From: Capsulimonas corticalis
Lineage (GTDB): Bacteria; Armatimonadota; Armatimonadia; Armatimonadales; Capsulimonadaceae
Length of the DNA stretch: 64,000 bases
Direction: 5' to 3'
Assembly: GCF_003574315.2 (NCBI RefSeq)
Contig: NZ_AP025739.1
Location: 5,208,001-5,272,000, forward strand
In this document: positions 51,876 to 61,767 of the stretch, piece by piece
How the letters are laid out: the number at the start of each line of letters is the position of its first letter
Numbering within the stretch: position 1 is the first letter of the stretch
The notes under the pieces: model-generated
What the model was told of the DNA's origin: nothing
Seen by the model: the letters and a program-made list of their open reading frames with translations, nothing else
The model's database searches: none
Translations under genes and position numbers: made by a program

Positions 51876-53384
51876 TTGAATTCGTTTCGAAATTATAAGA
51901 TCGAGAACCCAGGCAAAGTTGCTTCGGAGGCAGATGTGTGTAAAAACAAACGTTCCGGCGCTTTAATGCTGATACTGACGCTCGCGCTCGTGTCGAATCT
52001 CATCGCCGCAGGCGCCACTCAAGACACTCGTCCGACATCTTGGAAGCTGGCCCAATGGATCAGTTGGCGCGATCAGCAGATAGCCCATATTCTGGAACCG
52101 ACTTTTACGGATGCGTCCGGCGTGAAAATCGTCAAGCAGAAAGACGTCATCTCGCGCAGTCAAGATGCGTATCTGATTATTCAAGAGTGTCGGGAGGCGG
52201 ATCCCAATTATTTTAGCGACGACGCCGGCCGTGCGCGAGAACTCAAGAACTTCGTCCGTTTTGTCACCGCACAGCAATGGATGGGCGTCATGGAGACAGT
52301 GGACGGCGCCGCGAAAAACACCCACGCCCTCGGCATGCCTGTCACCGATAGTGACTATTTTCACATTGCGGAGCCTTATGTTCGGTTCCCGGATCTCTTA
52401 AAAAGCCAGGACTTCCTCACAAAAATGGCAAATCCGGCAACATACCGTGATGCGCTGGCCATGATCCAGCAGCACAACAAAACACTCCCGGATAACCAAA
52501 AATGGAAATCCTTTTTCTTTAAGGCGCAGTTCATTACCACGGTCGATCCCGCAAAGACATATGGGCGGTTGTTGGTCGTCGCGCCCAATCAGCCCATGGG
52601 AGCATCTGGGGTCGCGGATCAGTGGATTGTCTTCGGCGTGGCCGCGCCGGATGCGCCCGCCGATGTTGAGATGAAAAGCGTATCCATGTTCACTGTCTAT
52701 CGTCGAGCGTCGGATGCCAAACATACGGAGACGTATTTCAGCGACTTCATGCGCATGAAAGACGCGGCGTCGGATCAATATTCCGTCGTGTCTAACTTCA
52801 CGATGCCAAACAACCCAAGTCACAACTGCTATAGCTGTCATAAGTCGAGTGTATTGCCAATTCACCCAGCATGTGAATACGATTTTGATACGAACGGTAA
52901 ATTAGTTCCGAAAACCACTGGGGTCGGCTTGGCTCCCGCGGAAGTAAATGGCCTCATCGCGGGATATGGTCAGCCCAACTTTAGTCCACAGGACACCGGC
53001 GCCTACGGTCCCGGTCTTGGACCAGAAACGAATCCGAAGCGCACAGACGAATTTATCAAGGCCGCCACGAGCGGTTTAGACCTGCCGGCGTCATCCTACC
53101 GTGTGATTCGCGATGCGATGAAGTGCAGCAAGTGCCACAATGATTTCGCCGCGATTAACTATCCGCAGGCCGTACGGACAGACCTTGACCCTGGCGCAAT
53201 TCTGGACAAGAATGGTATCGTGCATTCGTATATCGAGCAGGGCCTCATGCCGCGCGACCAGCATCTCTCCGCCGTGGAGCGCGAGGCCCTATGGAAGTGT
53301 TTGATGAAAGAATACTATGACGGGGAAGCTCAACAGGGTATTCTGTATGAATGGCTCAAAGGCGCGTCCGAACCTCGCAAGTGA
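51876..53384 (+). CDS. Secreted protein with two CXXCH heme motifs
   Basis: TTG 51876 follows AGGAGG by five bases; in-frame ATGs further up lack a site. The product is about 502 residues. After about 30 polar residues comes a hydrophobic stretch (ALMLILTLALVSNLIAAGAT) that acts as signal or anchor. The rest is polar, with NCYSCHKSS (Cys318, Cys321, His322) and KCSKCHNDF (Cys417, Cys420, His421). Each is a c-type heme attachment motif, so this is a probable diheme cytochrome-like protein of the periplasm. The first 280 residues match no family I know. It overlaps the next gene's GTG start by four bases. Confidence 0.85.
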   Translation: MNSFRNYKIENPGKVASEADVCKNKRSGALMLILTLALVSNLIAAGATQDTRPTSWKLAQWISWRDQQIAHILEPTFTDASGVKIVKQKDVISRSQDAYLIIQECREADPNYFSDDAGRARELKNFVRFVTAQQWMGVMETVDGAAKNTHALGMPVTDSDYFHIAEPYVRFPDLLKSQDFLTKMANPATYRDALAMIQQHNKTLPDNQKWKSFFFKAQFITTVDPAKTYGRLLVVAPNQPMGASGVADQWIVFGVAAPDAPADVEMKSVSMFTVYRRASDAKHTETYFSDFMRMKDAASDQYSVVSNFTMPNNPSHNCYSCHKSSVLPIHPACEYDFDTNGKLVPKTTGVGLAPAEVNGLIAGYGQPNFSPQDTGAYGPGLGPETNPKRTDEFIKAATSGLDLPASSYRVIRDAMKCSKCHNDFAAINYPQAVRTDLDPGAILDKNGIVHSYIEQGLMPRDQHLSAVEREALWKCLMKEYYDGEAQQGILYEWLKGASEPRK

Positions 53385-54549
53385 CCCGGAAACTTCCCGT
53401 CGATGTTTGGCAAGCGGTTGAAAATGCGCTGTCCGCACGGTTCGGCGGACGCGTACACATTGCCGCAGAGCCGCAAAACTTCTGGCCCGCGTTCGTCTTT
53501 CGGTGTTCACTGGAATCGTCGTCATCCGTCAAGATACCCGAGACCGCGATCGTGCGTATTCCGCGAGAGGACTCCGCGCGATCGGGACGAACCGGGCTGG
53601 ATCGCGAATGCGCGGCGCTGCAATATCTGACGAAAATCGACGGCTCACTTGCGCCTTGTCTCCTGGCGGGCGGCGGTGATGCGGGTTTTCTTGTCACCGA
53701 AGATCTTGGAAACCGCCCTTCCCTGCTGGATCTGCTGCTCGGGACGGATGCAGAAGCGGCACGGCTTGGCTCTATTGCCTTCGCGCGTGGACTGGGGATA
53801 CTGCCATGCGGACAGCGAGGCGTCTGGAAACTCTTTCACCCGCGCTGCCTATTGTCGGAGTCCCGGTCGCGGAGCACTGGCGGCAGGTGTGGGCCGCCGT
53901 CGCGCAGCTTGGCCTCCCCACCCCAAACGGCGTGGACGGCGATATCGAAGCGATTGCCCAGATCCTCGCGGATTCGGACGGCAGCCTGGCATTGTCCAGT
54001 GGCGATCCTTCCGCCGTTAACTGCAAGATCTTTCCTGGAGCAGTCCGGTTCTTCGACTTTGAGGAGGCGTGTTTTCGGCACGCGCTGGCTGACGCCACCG
54101 TCCTGCGCTTCCTCTCTCCGACGGGCGCTCCGCCCTGGCGCCTGCCGCAAGAGATCGCGCTTTCGATGGAGATGACGTACCGTACGGAACTCGCGCTGGC
54201 TTGCGCGTTGGCGCAGGACGATCGCCGCTATGAACAAGGCATGGCGGCGGCGGTAGCTGCGTGGACGATCGTCCGGCTGGCGCGGCTGCCAAAGATGGAC
54301 GTCGGCCCGGACAGGAATATCTGGCTTGCGCTGCCGCCAGACTGGTCGCAACCGGCCCCTGCGCGCTCCCGCAAGCGGCAATTGGTCGCCATCCTCGAAG
54401 TATGCGTAGCCACGACCCGCCGCGCCGCTGCTTTCGACGCGTTCGCCGCGTGGTGTGAACGCCTGGCCGACGCGCTGCGCAAACGCTGGCCGGAAGGCGC
54501 AGGCGAACTTCCGCTCTATCCAGCATTCCTGAACGAAAAGTCCGTCTGA
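53381..54549 (+). pseudogene. APH/choline-kinase-like gene, disrupted by frameshifts
   Basis: The likely start is GTG 53381, overlapping the cytochrome stop (GTGA). The first frame reads a kinase N-lobe (VTRKLPVDVWQAVENALSAR, TGLDRECAALQYL, GGDAGFLVTEDLG) up to ARGLGI near 53800. The next base gives an ILHADSEAS reading in another frame, where ARGLGxLH is expected. From about 53850 a third frame carries VPVAEHWRQVWAAV and the C-lobe motif SSGDPSAVNCKIF with VRFFDFEEACF, the catalytic-loop and metal region of the family (HGDxxxxN, FIDxE). Two single-base shifts are needed to join the halves. Either the gene is decaying or the sequence has errors. It might act on a sugar or small-molecule alcohol. 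Confidence 0.72.
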
Positions 54550-54583
54550 CGAGACGAAATCCGTAGGAAGATCACGACGATCC

Positions 54584-57274
54584 ATGCGACCACTTTTTCC
54601 CCTGACGGTTTTCACGATTGCCGCCCTATTGGGCATGTCCCCGGCGGCGAGATGCGCTCCAGACGCCACGACGCATCCACCGACGCTCCTGACGGCGCTT
54701 TCTCAAGCGGAAGCCGACTCTCACGCGACTCTCATCGTGGACGGCGAAAAGATCGAGCCGCCGAAGGGAAGTCCGCCGGCGGACGCCCACGACACGGTTG
54801 GCCAGGTCGCGAGTGCTTATGGGATGGCCGACGATCTCTTCGACGACGTGCGCGCCATCGGACCTGCCGGCATCTTTCGCTACAACGAGAATCCGGCGGA
54901 TCCGAACCCGTTTGAGGACATGGACCCGCAGACAATCCTGCCGTTTCTTCTTGGAAACATCACCGACGACCAATGGCGCTTGCTGACCGGAGCCGCCGGC
55001 CTTGGCCTGACCGACCTGACGACGGACGCCCAGCGTTCACTCTTTATGGCGCTGTTCCCAAAGGGCAAAGTGCGGATCGCCCCAGGCTACGATTTTTCGG
55101 ACAGCCCGCCGGGGATGCTGGACTTCACCGATCGCGTTCCTGCGGCAAAACTGCATTTGGGGCTGAAATCCGATCTCATCGCGCCGGTGAACGGACAGCA
55201 ATATGGGTTTGGGGGTGATTTCGCCGCCGCCGGCGCTCCTCCCATCTACCACTTTGTGCAGCCATCTTCGGACGCAAGCTCCAAAGAGACGCTTTATGGC
55301 ATTCCTGTTCGCGAGCGCCGGACGAACACGCTGAAAGAATCCGATCTGGATTGGTCGTTGGGGGCGTTGAAAACGCAGGTTTTGGTGGACGGCGTCCAAA
55401 CCGTGGGCGAACTGGTCATCAGAATTGGCTGGGCGACCGGTTTGGAGCTTTACGCCGACCGATTGCTGGAGAAGAAGAGCGTCGCTCTGATAGGGAGCCG
55501 CCGAACCGCATCCGCCGAGGGGCTGCTGAAGGCGCTGGCGTACGCCACTGCTGGGACCTATCGAAAAGTCGGCGCCGCTTATGTACTGACCGACAACCGA
55601 TTGGGACGCGTCGTGCTGTGGCGGCGTTGGTATGAAGTGGAAACGCTTGTCGGCCGGCAGCGTGACGAAATGAAAGACGCGCTGTCCAAGCGCGATCCGG
55701 AAACGCGGTTTGTGGACGATTTGAAAGTCGTCACCGACGACGTCGGCGTTCCCGCCGACCAGCTCCACAATCTCCTGCATCCCAAACAAGGCTACCCCAG
55801 CGAAATCACCGTCAAATACAAGGAGCTTTCGCCCGCTCAAAAGCGAGATGTTCTCCGCCAGAGAGATCTGATCGCCAAATATGTGAAACCCACGCCGCCG
55901 GCTTCTCCGCCGGTCAATCAGGATGACATCACCGTGCGCGTCAATCCCGTCGTCTACCTCACCGCGCCCGGGTTAGACGGCAGCGTCCCGATCAACGCCA
56001 TTCTGTTTCTGAACGCGCTGTTTCCCGCATCCTCCACCCCCGCTTCGCCGGACAACGCCGAGCCTGCTCCGCCCGCTCCGGCGCGGCGCGCGCCAGAGTC
56101 GCCCAGAGCGCCGCTTGCAGCGGTCATCGCCGGTATCGGGCGCCGGGCGGTGCTGGCGCAGCCCAGGACGCCGGCGGAAGTGGACGATCTGATTGCGTCC
56201 ATGCATACGATCGGACTGAATGAGTTGTGGCTGGACGTTTTTTCCGAGGGCAAATCCCATCTAGGCGCCTCAAAAAATTCGAAAGAGCCGGATATTCTTA
56301 CGGAAGCGCTGCGAGTTGGGCCGAAAGCCGGCGTTCGTGTCGTCCCCGCACTCGATCTCTATCTGTGGGGTAAAGACGCTCCCGAGGCGGCGAGGGACCG
56401 CAACCTCCACGGCGACGATTCGCAGGAAGCCGATGCGCGCCAGATGCGCATTTATAACGATCGCACGGAAGAAACCGACGACGGAACACGGGTGGCGCCG
56501 CCATTTCCAGACCGGCTCTTCGTGCAGCCAAGCAGCCCCGAGGTCCAGTCGACTGTGACCGCGCTGCTGGCGCATTTGGCCGCTGTGAAAGGCGTTTCCG
56601 ATTTGGTATGGAGGCAGACGGATACGCCGGGCTATCGCGTCTCGGACACGCAAAACACGCCCGAAATCCCCGATCTTGGCTATACGGAAGATCTGCGCCT
56701 CGGTTTTCTGCGTTCGGCGCACGAGGATCCGCTCGATATCTGGCCGAATGCGTTTGTCGGTATTGACCGCTACCTGCGCAAGGATGACACAATGCAGGTC
56801 TCAGAATTTCAGGATACGCGCTGGCGCACTTTTCGTAATCGCGCAAAACACGACATCCTTGCGCTCCTGCTTCAGTCCACTCGCGCGGCGGCCGGCGTGA
56901 AAGCGTTGACGATCTTTTTGCAGCAGGACGGCTATAACGGCGGCGGAACGGGCTGGTACGGAAGCTGGGACAGTCCGCAAAGCGCGCTCCCGGTTTACCA
57001 CAGCGACGCCTATTTGGCCGTATCTCCGGATTACCGCAGGCTGGGCGACCGTCTCGCTCAGGCCAAGGCTCAGTCCCGGATCGCCCTCTACGTGATCCCG
57101 CCAGGCCGTGATGACAGCGCGCAGTTCCTGGCGGACGAAATCACCGCGAATGTCAAAGGCAAGCCCTGGGACGGCTTTGTGCTCGACGCCCGCCGCGACT
57201 CGATCGAACAGCGCGATCTCGCCTCCCCACCCGCCAATCCGCTCGCCGCCCTTGCGGACGGCATGGCGAAATAA
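54584..57274 (+). CDS. Large secreted protein of unknown function
   Basis: An 896-residue protein with a signal peptide (LFPLTVFTIAALLGMSPAARCAPD). The N-terminal half (about 25-480) has few recognisable motifs. A proline/alanine linker follows at about 485-515. The C-terminal region (about 520-890) begins TPAEVDDLIASMHTIGLNELWLDVFSEGKSHL and continues with ALRVGPKAGVRVVPALDLYLW and LWLDVFSEG-like strands. This recalls GHL10/TIM-barrel glycosidase-like proteins, but no catalytic pair is certain. Late motifs NGGGTGWYGSWDSPQSALPVYH stand out. It has no recognised family. The gene follows the disrupted kinase by 34 bases in the same direction; a terminator follows. Confidence 0.85.
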   Translation: MRPLFPLTVFTIAALLGMSPAARCAPDATTHPPTLLTALSQAEADSHATLIVDGEKIEPPKGSPPADAHDTVGQVASAYGMADDLFDDVRAIGPAGIFRYNENPADPNPFEDMDPQTILPFLLGNITDDQWRLLTGAAGLGLTDLTTDAQRSLFMALFPKGKVRIAPGYDFSDSPPGMLDFTDRVPAAKLHLGLKSDLIAPVNGQQYGFGGDFAAAGAPPIYHFVQPSSDASSKETLYGIPVRERRTNTLKESDLDWSLGALKTQVLVDGVQTVGELVIRIGWATGLELYADRLLEKKSVALIGSRRTASAEGLLKALAYATAGTYRKVGAAYVLTDNRLGRVVLWRRWYEVETLVGRQRDEMKDALSKRDPETRFVDDLKVVTDDVGVPADQLHNLLHPKQGYPSEITVKYKELSPAQKRDVLRQRDLIAKYVKPTPPASPPVNQDDITVRVNPVVYLTAPGLDGSVPINAILFLNALFPASSTPASPDNAEPAPPAPARRAPESPRAPLAAVIAGIGRRAVLAQPRTPAEVDDLIASMHTIGLNELWLDVFSEGKSHLGASKNSKEPDILTEALRVGPKAGVRVVPALDLYLWGKDAPEAARDRNLHGDDSQEADARQMRIYNDRTEETDDGTRVAPPFPDRLFVQPSSPEVQSTVTALLAHLAAVKGVSDLVWRQTDTPGYRVSDTQNTPEIPDLGYTEDLRLGFLRSAHEDPLDIWPNAFVGIDRYLRKDDTMQVSEFQDTRWRTFRNRAKHDILALLLQSTRAAAGVKALTIFLQQDGYNGGGTGWYGSWDSPQSALPVYHSDAYLAVSPDYRRLGDRLAQAKAQSRIALYVIPPGRDDSAQFLADEITANVKGKPWDGFVLDARRDSIEQRDLASPPANPLAALADGMAK

Positions 57275-57365
57275 ACAAGCAGCGCCAATCCTTTCGCGAA
57301 CGCCCTAAAGTTTTATCGTCCCCCGCCGATAATAGAGTTGGGAGTTTCTCCGTTTCTCCTTTTTG

Positions 57366-57395
57366 GCGCTCCCTTCACCGGGAGCGCTCTTTTTT
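57366..57395 (+). terminator. Terminator of the large secreted protein gene
   Basis: GCGCTCCC (57366-57373) pairs with GGGAGCGC (57380-57387) around a six-base loop, followed by TCTTTTTT. It overlaps the stop of the converging beta-helix gene. Confidence 0.88.
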
Positions 57396-59432
57396 ATGCA
57401 ATGGCTTTGCCGCACCGACTCCGACGAGATCGATCGGCTGGATTCCCAGCGAGATCGCGGGAGAGCTCGGCGAAAGTCGAAAGTCCTCCTTTTGTGGGTT
57501 GGCGAAGAGCGGGTCGGCGAGCAGGGAATGGGTGTCATGCTCGCTCTTTTGCCAATCTGCGAATGAGGCGCCCGCAAATTTCGCGGCGCCGCTGCGGCGC
57601 CAATACAAGTTATCGTCCATAACAAACTGCTGTCCCGTCCAGTTGCCGTTTAAAAAATCTCCCTGCTCGCAGTACACGATGTTTTTGCGGAACGTAAACG
57701 ACAGATGATCCTCGGCGCGGGTCCGGGCCAACTGCGCCTCCTGGTTGCAAGCGAAAATGTTGTTTTCGATAACATTGTCTTTGCCGTAATGCTGATGAAA
57801 GCCCTCCGCTTTGCATCCGTAGACGATGTTGTCCATCACGCGAAGGCCCGTCGAGCCTTCGTCCAGATAGATCCCCCACCCGCCATAAGAAAACGATTGC
57901 ACGTCATGGACCAGATTATGAGAGACTACGCTCCCCTGCTGATTGCCGAGCGTGTAGATCCCGCCCATGTCGCTCAGAACGCCGCGTCCAATATCGTGGA
58001 TCGCATTGTATGACACTTGCGTATTCTGCGCCGCCGCCGGTCCATACCCCCAGGTCCAGCCGACGGAGACGCCGGTATAGCCCAGGTTATAGATGTCGTT
58101 GTGCAGGATTTTGTTACCCGGACTTTGCCCAATCCAGACCCCAATCGCTGCAGGGTGCACCATGCCCCCATCGTAAATACGGCAGTTTTCCACGCGGTTA
58201 TCGCGCGTGACACCATCTCCGTCGGGACGAATTTCCCCTTCTCCGATCTTCACTCCGCCCGCGCCCAGATCGTGCAGCCGGCAGCCGATCAGAGAGTTGT
58301 TGCGGCAGGCCCTGCCCCATTCGACGGCGTAAGTTCCCACGTGCGCGATCTCGCAGTTTTCCAGCTGGCAGTCACGCGTCCCAACAGCAGTGACGACGGC
58401 AGGCTGCTGCATTTCGGCCTGACTGCACGAGTAGCCCTCCGCCGCGAGTGTCCAGTCGGCGTCTTCGAAGGTGATACCGCGCAGCGTGACGCCGCTCACC
58501 CACTGCTTTTTGTCCGTGTCTCCCGCAAACCGCACAAGCTCGGTAAGACGCGGGACGATCGGCGCAAATGCGCGGAGGTTTTCTCCTGGCAGCGGATGGT
58601 AGGTCACGGTCCCCGCAGCCTTGTCCAGATACCAGCTTCCGGGCTCTTTGGGCAACGCCTCAAAAACATTCTCCACGCGAAATCGATTGCCCTTTTGCAG
58701 CCCAGCCCAATAATCCGTACTGCATGTCGGCCCCGTGAAACGCACCCTATTCGTCAGTTCGTCCATCGACGCGATTCGCATCCGAGACATGCTCCAGATG
58801 TGGTAACACAGCACATCGACATCGGAAAGATTGCGCCAGTGCGCGTTGAGATCCCCGGCTTGAGAGACAAAACCATCAAATCCTTGCTTGGGACGCGTGG
58901 ACGGCGCATCCGCGGCGATCAGATAATATCCTCCGCCGGAAGGCAAGCTTGGTCGAGGACGCCGCGCGCCGTTGACGAAGAACTGCCGGAAATCCCACGG
59001 AGCGTTCGCTTTCGGAAGAGAGGTCGTCCAAAAACCGTCAACGCCTTTGCGCCAGCCCGTAACGCGTCGACCGCCGCTCAGGACCGGTTTCTCGCCAGGA
59101 AAGGCTTCAAAGACCACGGGGGCGTCACGCGTCCCCGAATCCTCCGGCGTCAAAGTCAGCGGCGACGTGAGGAAGTACACGCCTCCCCGCACCTGCACCG
59201 TCGCCGCTTTCCCCGCCAGCGCGCCCTGCTTCCGCAAAAGCCTCAGATGATTTCGCGCGCTCTCAATCGTCCCCAACGGCCCATCCGTCGCCCCTTTGTT
59301 CGGCTCCGCCAACCTCCCCGTCCAAGCGTCATTGCCATGAGGGCTGACATACAATGTCACCCCGGGAATTGCTCCCTGCGCGCAGCCACACGCGAACGGA
59401 CTCACGGCCAGCAAAACAGCAAATTTATTCAT
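57375..59432 (-). CDS. Secreted right-handed parallel beta-helix protein
   Basis: A 685-residue exported protein; signal peptide MNKFAVLLAVSPFACGCAQG, with a possible lipobox (ACGC). The start of the mature part VTLYVSPHGNDAWTG and GPLGTIESARNHLRLLRK is typical of the DUF1565/NosD-type beta-helix family. The middle contains many parallel turns (NCEIAHVGTYAVEWG, IYDGGMVHPAAIGVWIGQS, ILHNDIYNLGYTGVSVGW). Such proteins are pectate-lyase-like or glycosidase-like and act on extracellular polysaccharides. No catalytic residues are assigned. Stand-alone. Confidence 0.93.
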   Translation of the reverse strand: MNKFAVLLAVSPFACGCAQGAIPGVTLYVSPHGNDAWTGRLAEPNKGATDGPLGTIESARNHLRLLRKQGALAGKAATVQVRGGVYFLTSPLTLTPEDSGTRDAPVVFEAFPGEKPVLSGGRRVTGWRKGVDGFWTTSLPKANAPWDFRQFFVNGARRPRPSLPSGGGYYLIAADAPSTRPKQGFDGFVSQAGDLNAHWRNLSDVDVLCYHIWSMSRMRIASMDELTNRVRFTGPTCSTDYWAGLQKGNRFRVENVFEALPKEPGSWYLDKAAGTVTYHPLPGENLRAFAPIVPRLTELVRFAGDTDKKQWVSGVTLRGITFEDADWTLAAEGYSCSQAEMQQPAVVTAVGTRDCQLENCEIAHVGTYAVEWGRACRNNSLIGCRLHDLGAGGVKIGEGEIRPDGDGVTRDNRVENCRIYDGGMVHPAAIGVWIGQSPGNKILHNDIYNLGYTGVSVGWTWGYGPAAAQNTQVSYNAIHDIGRGVLSDMGGIYTLGNQQGSVVSHNLVHDVQSFSYGGWGIYLDEGSTGLRVMDNIVYGCKAEGFHQHYGKDNVIENNIFACNQEAQLARTRAEDHLSFTFRKNIVYCEQGDFLNGNWTGQQFVMDDNLYWRRSGAAKFAGASFADWQKSEHDTHSLLADPLFANPQKEDFRLSPSSPAISLGIQPIDLVGVGAAKPLHKKERSR

Positions 59433-59592
59433 GACCGCCTATTGGCGCTTTACCGACTCTTTCCCTCCACTCAGCCGATCCAAAAATCCGCCGACCACAT
59501 TTCCCCTTCCCGCGCGTAGGTACGATGGCCCATGCGAAGTAAAGTGAGGTTATGCTAGAGTCTATGTGAGGCGCGGAGAGGGGGAACGGGAC

Positions 59593-59985
59593 ATGTCCGT
59601 AATCAAGTTCGGGCTGATTGTGATCGGCGTTATCATCGTCGTTGTTGGCGTTTGTAATCGACAGCAACAATCCGGGGCGACGCTTGGGATGAATAGCGCT
59701 GTGGGACAAGTCGTTGGTCAGAACCAAGTGAGCACCTATTTCGGCGCTTACAAAGTCGCCGTGATTCAATTCCCCACGACCGACTCGACACAGGTAACCA
59801 TCACCTTGGAGCAGCCCAGCTCCTATCGAATCGGGGACAAGGTAACGATCTACTATGACCCCGCAAATCCAGAACGAGACTGGGCCATCCCATCCGGTCT
59901 GACGCCTTGGCAATTAGCCTTCACCATCATCGTTGGCGTATGCATAGTAATTGTCGGTCTGGTGATGAAGAGCGGAAATCGATAA
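59593..59985 (+). CDS. DUF3592-like small membrane protein
   Basis: ATG 59593 follows a GGAGAGGGGG stretch; an upstream in-frame ATG covers that site. The 130-residue protein has an N-terminal helix (FGLIVIGVIIVVVGV), a beta-rich middle (VAVIQFPTTDSTQVTITLEQPSSYRIGDKVTIYYDPANPERD) and a C-terminal helix (LAFTIIVGVCIVIVGLVM). IGDKVTIYYDPANP is the hallmark of DUF3592. The function of this family is unknown; it is common in bacteria. Stand-alone, with comM about 220 bases downstream. Confidence 0.85.
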   Translation: MSVIKFGLIVIGVIIVVVGVCNRQQQSGATLGMNSAVGQVVGQNQVSTYFGAYKVAVIQFPTTDSTQVTITLEQPSSYRIGDKVTIYYDPANPERDWAIPSGLTPWQLAFTIIVGVCIVIVGLVMKSGNR

Positions 59986-60158
59986 TTATTGGATTGGATG
60001 GAAATATAGTAAAATGACTTGCCTGGTGACGACGCTTTGAGTAAGGTCTTCACCAAGAGCTTTTTTCGACACGTTCCGGATTCGTCACAACTCTGAGAGT
60101 GCTCATCCAAGATGACAGCAGGAAAGTATTCGCTGCCTACCGAACAAGCAGGCAATTG

Positions 60159-60179
60159 ACTGACGTGACGAACGTCAGT
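60159..60179. other. Hairpin ahead of comM
   Basis: ACTGACGT (60159-60166) and ACGTCAGT (60172-60179) form an 8-bp stem with a five-base loop, 10 bases before the AAAAGGG ribosome binding site of comM. Another weaker hairpin followed by Ts lies around 60025-60066. Role unknown. Confidence 0.4.
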
Positions 60180-60201
60180 TTCGTTGTCAAAAGGGACGCC
60201 C

Positions 60202-61737
60202 ATGCTCGCTCAAGTCGACTCCGCCGCCACTCTTGGTATAGACGCCTACGTTGTTCGTGTCGAAGTGGATATTTCCTCGACGATACCCATGTTCGCCATC
60301 GTTGGCCTGCCGGACGCCGCCGTGCAGGAATCGCGCGAGCGGGTTCGCAGCGCTATCCGTAATACGGGATATGAATTTCCCCTGCGGCGGATCACGATCA
60401 ATCTCGCCCCAGCCGATATTAAGAAGCAAGGCCCGTCTTTCGATCTTCCCATTGCGATTGGCCTGCTTGCCGCAACCGGACAAGTCTCCACGGATCATCT
60501 GGATAAGGGTTTATTCATCGGCGAACTTGCGCTCGATGGCGGCGTCAGCCCCGTCGCAGGTATCCTCCCCATCGCCATTCGCGCCAAGGCGGAGAAGAAG
60601 AAGTTTCTCGTCGTTCCCGAGGCCAATGCGCGCGAGGCCGCCGTCGTCGGCGATGTCGATATCTATCCTGTCAAAACACTCGCCGAAGTCGTCGCGCTGC
60701 TCAACGATTTCGAAAAAACCGCGCCCTTGCCCGCCGATCCCGTCGGTCTCCTGAACGCCGACCAGCACTACGATATCGACTTCGCCGATGTCAAGGGTCA
60801 GGAGCACGTCAAGCGCGCCTTGGAAGTTGCTGCGGCAGGCGGCCATAATATTCTCCTAGTCGGTCCACCAGGATCGGGCAAGACGATGCTCGCACGCCGC
60901 CTGCCGACCATTCTGCCGCCGCTCAATCTCGATGAAGCGCTTGATATCACCAAAATTTATAGCGTCTCCGGCCTGCTCGGCACGCACACAGCTTTGGTGA
61001 CCAAGCGCCCCTTCCGCAGTCCGCACCACTCGATCTCCACCGCCGCCCTCGCCGGCGGCGGCAGCAACCCGCGTCCCGGCGAAGTCTCCCTCTCCCACCA
61101 CGGAGTCTTATTCTTAGATGAGTTGCCCGAATTCCGAAGAGATGTCCTCGAAGTCCTGAGACAGCCGCTCGAAGACGGCCACGTCACCATTGCCCGTATC
61201 GCCGGCACCATGACCTACCCGGCACGCCTGATGCTCGTGGCGGCGATGAACCCCTGCCCATGCGGCTACTTCGGCGACACCATCAAAAGCTGCACCTGCT
61301 CCCCGCAAATGATCGCCAAGTACCTCCAGCGCATTTCCGGCCCTCTGCTCGACCGCATCGACATCCACATCGAAGTCCCGCGCCTGCCTCAGGACGAAAT
61401 GCTGCAAAGCTCCGGAACCGGCGAAACCAGCGCAACGATCCGCAGCCGCATCATCGCCGCCCGCGATCTGCAAAAGCAGCGCTTCACCGGCACCGACCTG
61501 CAAAACAACGCCAGTATGGCCAGCAAACAACTCAAGGAGTACTGCGCCGTCGATAAAGAAGTCAAAGATCTGCTCAGAGCGGCCATTTCCCAGCTTGGTC
61601 TGAGCGCCCGCGCCTACGACCGTATCTTGAAACTAGCGCGAACGGTGGCGGACTTGGATGGGGCCAAGGATATTGGGCTGGGACATGTGGCGGAGGCGAT
61701 CCAGTACCGGGCGCTGGATCGGAAGTTGTGGGGATAA
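60202..61737 (+). CDS. comM: YifB/ComM-type Mg-chelatase-like AAA ATPase
   Basis: A 511-residue protein; ATG 60202 follows AAAAGGG. In naturally competent bacteria ComM is a helicase aiding branch migration during transformation; otherwise the role is unclear. The N-terminal Lon-protease-like domain begins VDSAATLGIDAYVVRVEVDIS. The AAA domain shows GPPGSGKTMLARRLPTILPPL (Walker A), LFLDELPEF (Walker B), PFRSPHHSIS and MNPCPCGYFGD. The C-terminal helical part ends with LSARAYDRILKLARTVADLDG and LWG. A diverged copy of this 3' end is found about 830 bases downstream. Confidence 0.95.
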   Translation: MLAQVDSAATLGIDAYVVRVEVDISSTIPMFAIVGLPDAAVQESRERVRSAIRNTGYEFPLRRITINLAPADIKKQGPSFDLPIAIGLLAATGQVSTDHLDKGLFIGELALDGGVSPVAGILPIAIRAKAEKKKFLVVPEANAREAAVVGDVDIYPVKTLAEVVALLNDFEKTAPLPADPVGLLNADQHYDIDFADVKGQEHVKRALEVAAAGGHNILLVGPPGSGKTMLARRLPTILPPLNLDEALDITKIYSVSGLLGTHTALVTKRPFRSPHHSISTAALAGGGSNPRPGEVSLSHHGVLFLDELPEFRRDVLEVLRQPLEDGHVTIARIAGTMTYPARLMLVAAMNPCPCGYFGDTIKSCTCSPQMIAKYLQRISGPLLDRIDIHIEVPRLPQDEMLQSSGTGETSATIRSRIIAARDLQKQRFTGTDLQNNASMASKQLKEYCAVDKEVKDLLRAAISQLGLSARAYDRILKLARTVADLDGAKDIGLGHVAEAIQYRALDRKLWG

Positions 61738-61767
61738 TTAGAGTAAAATGCGGTATGGAGGGCAATT

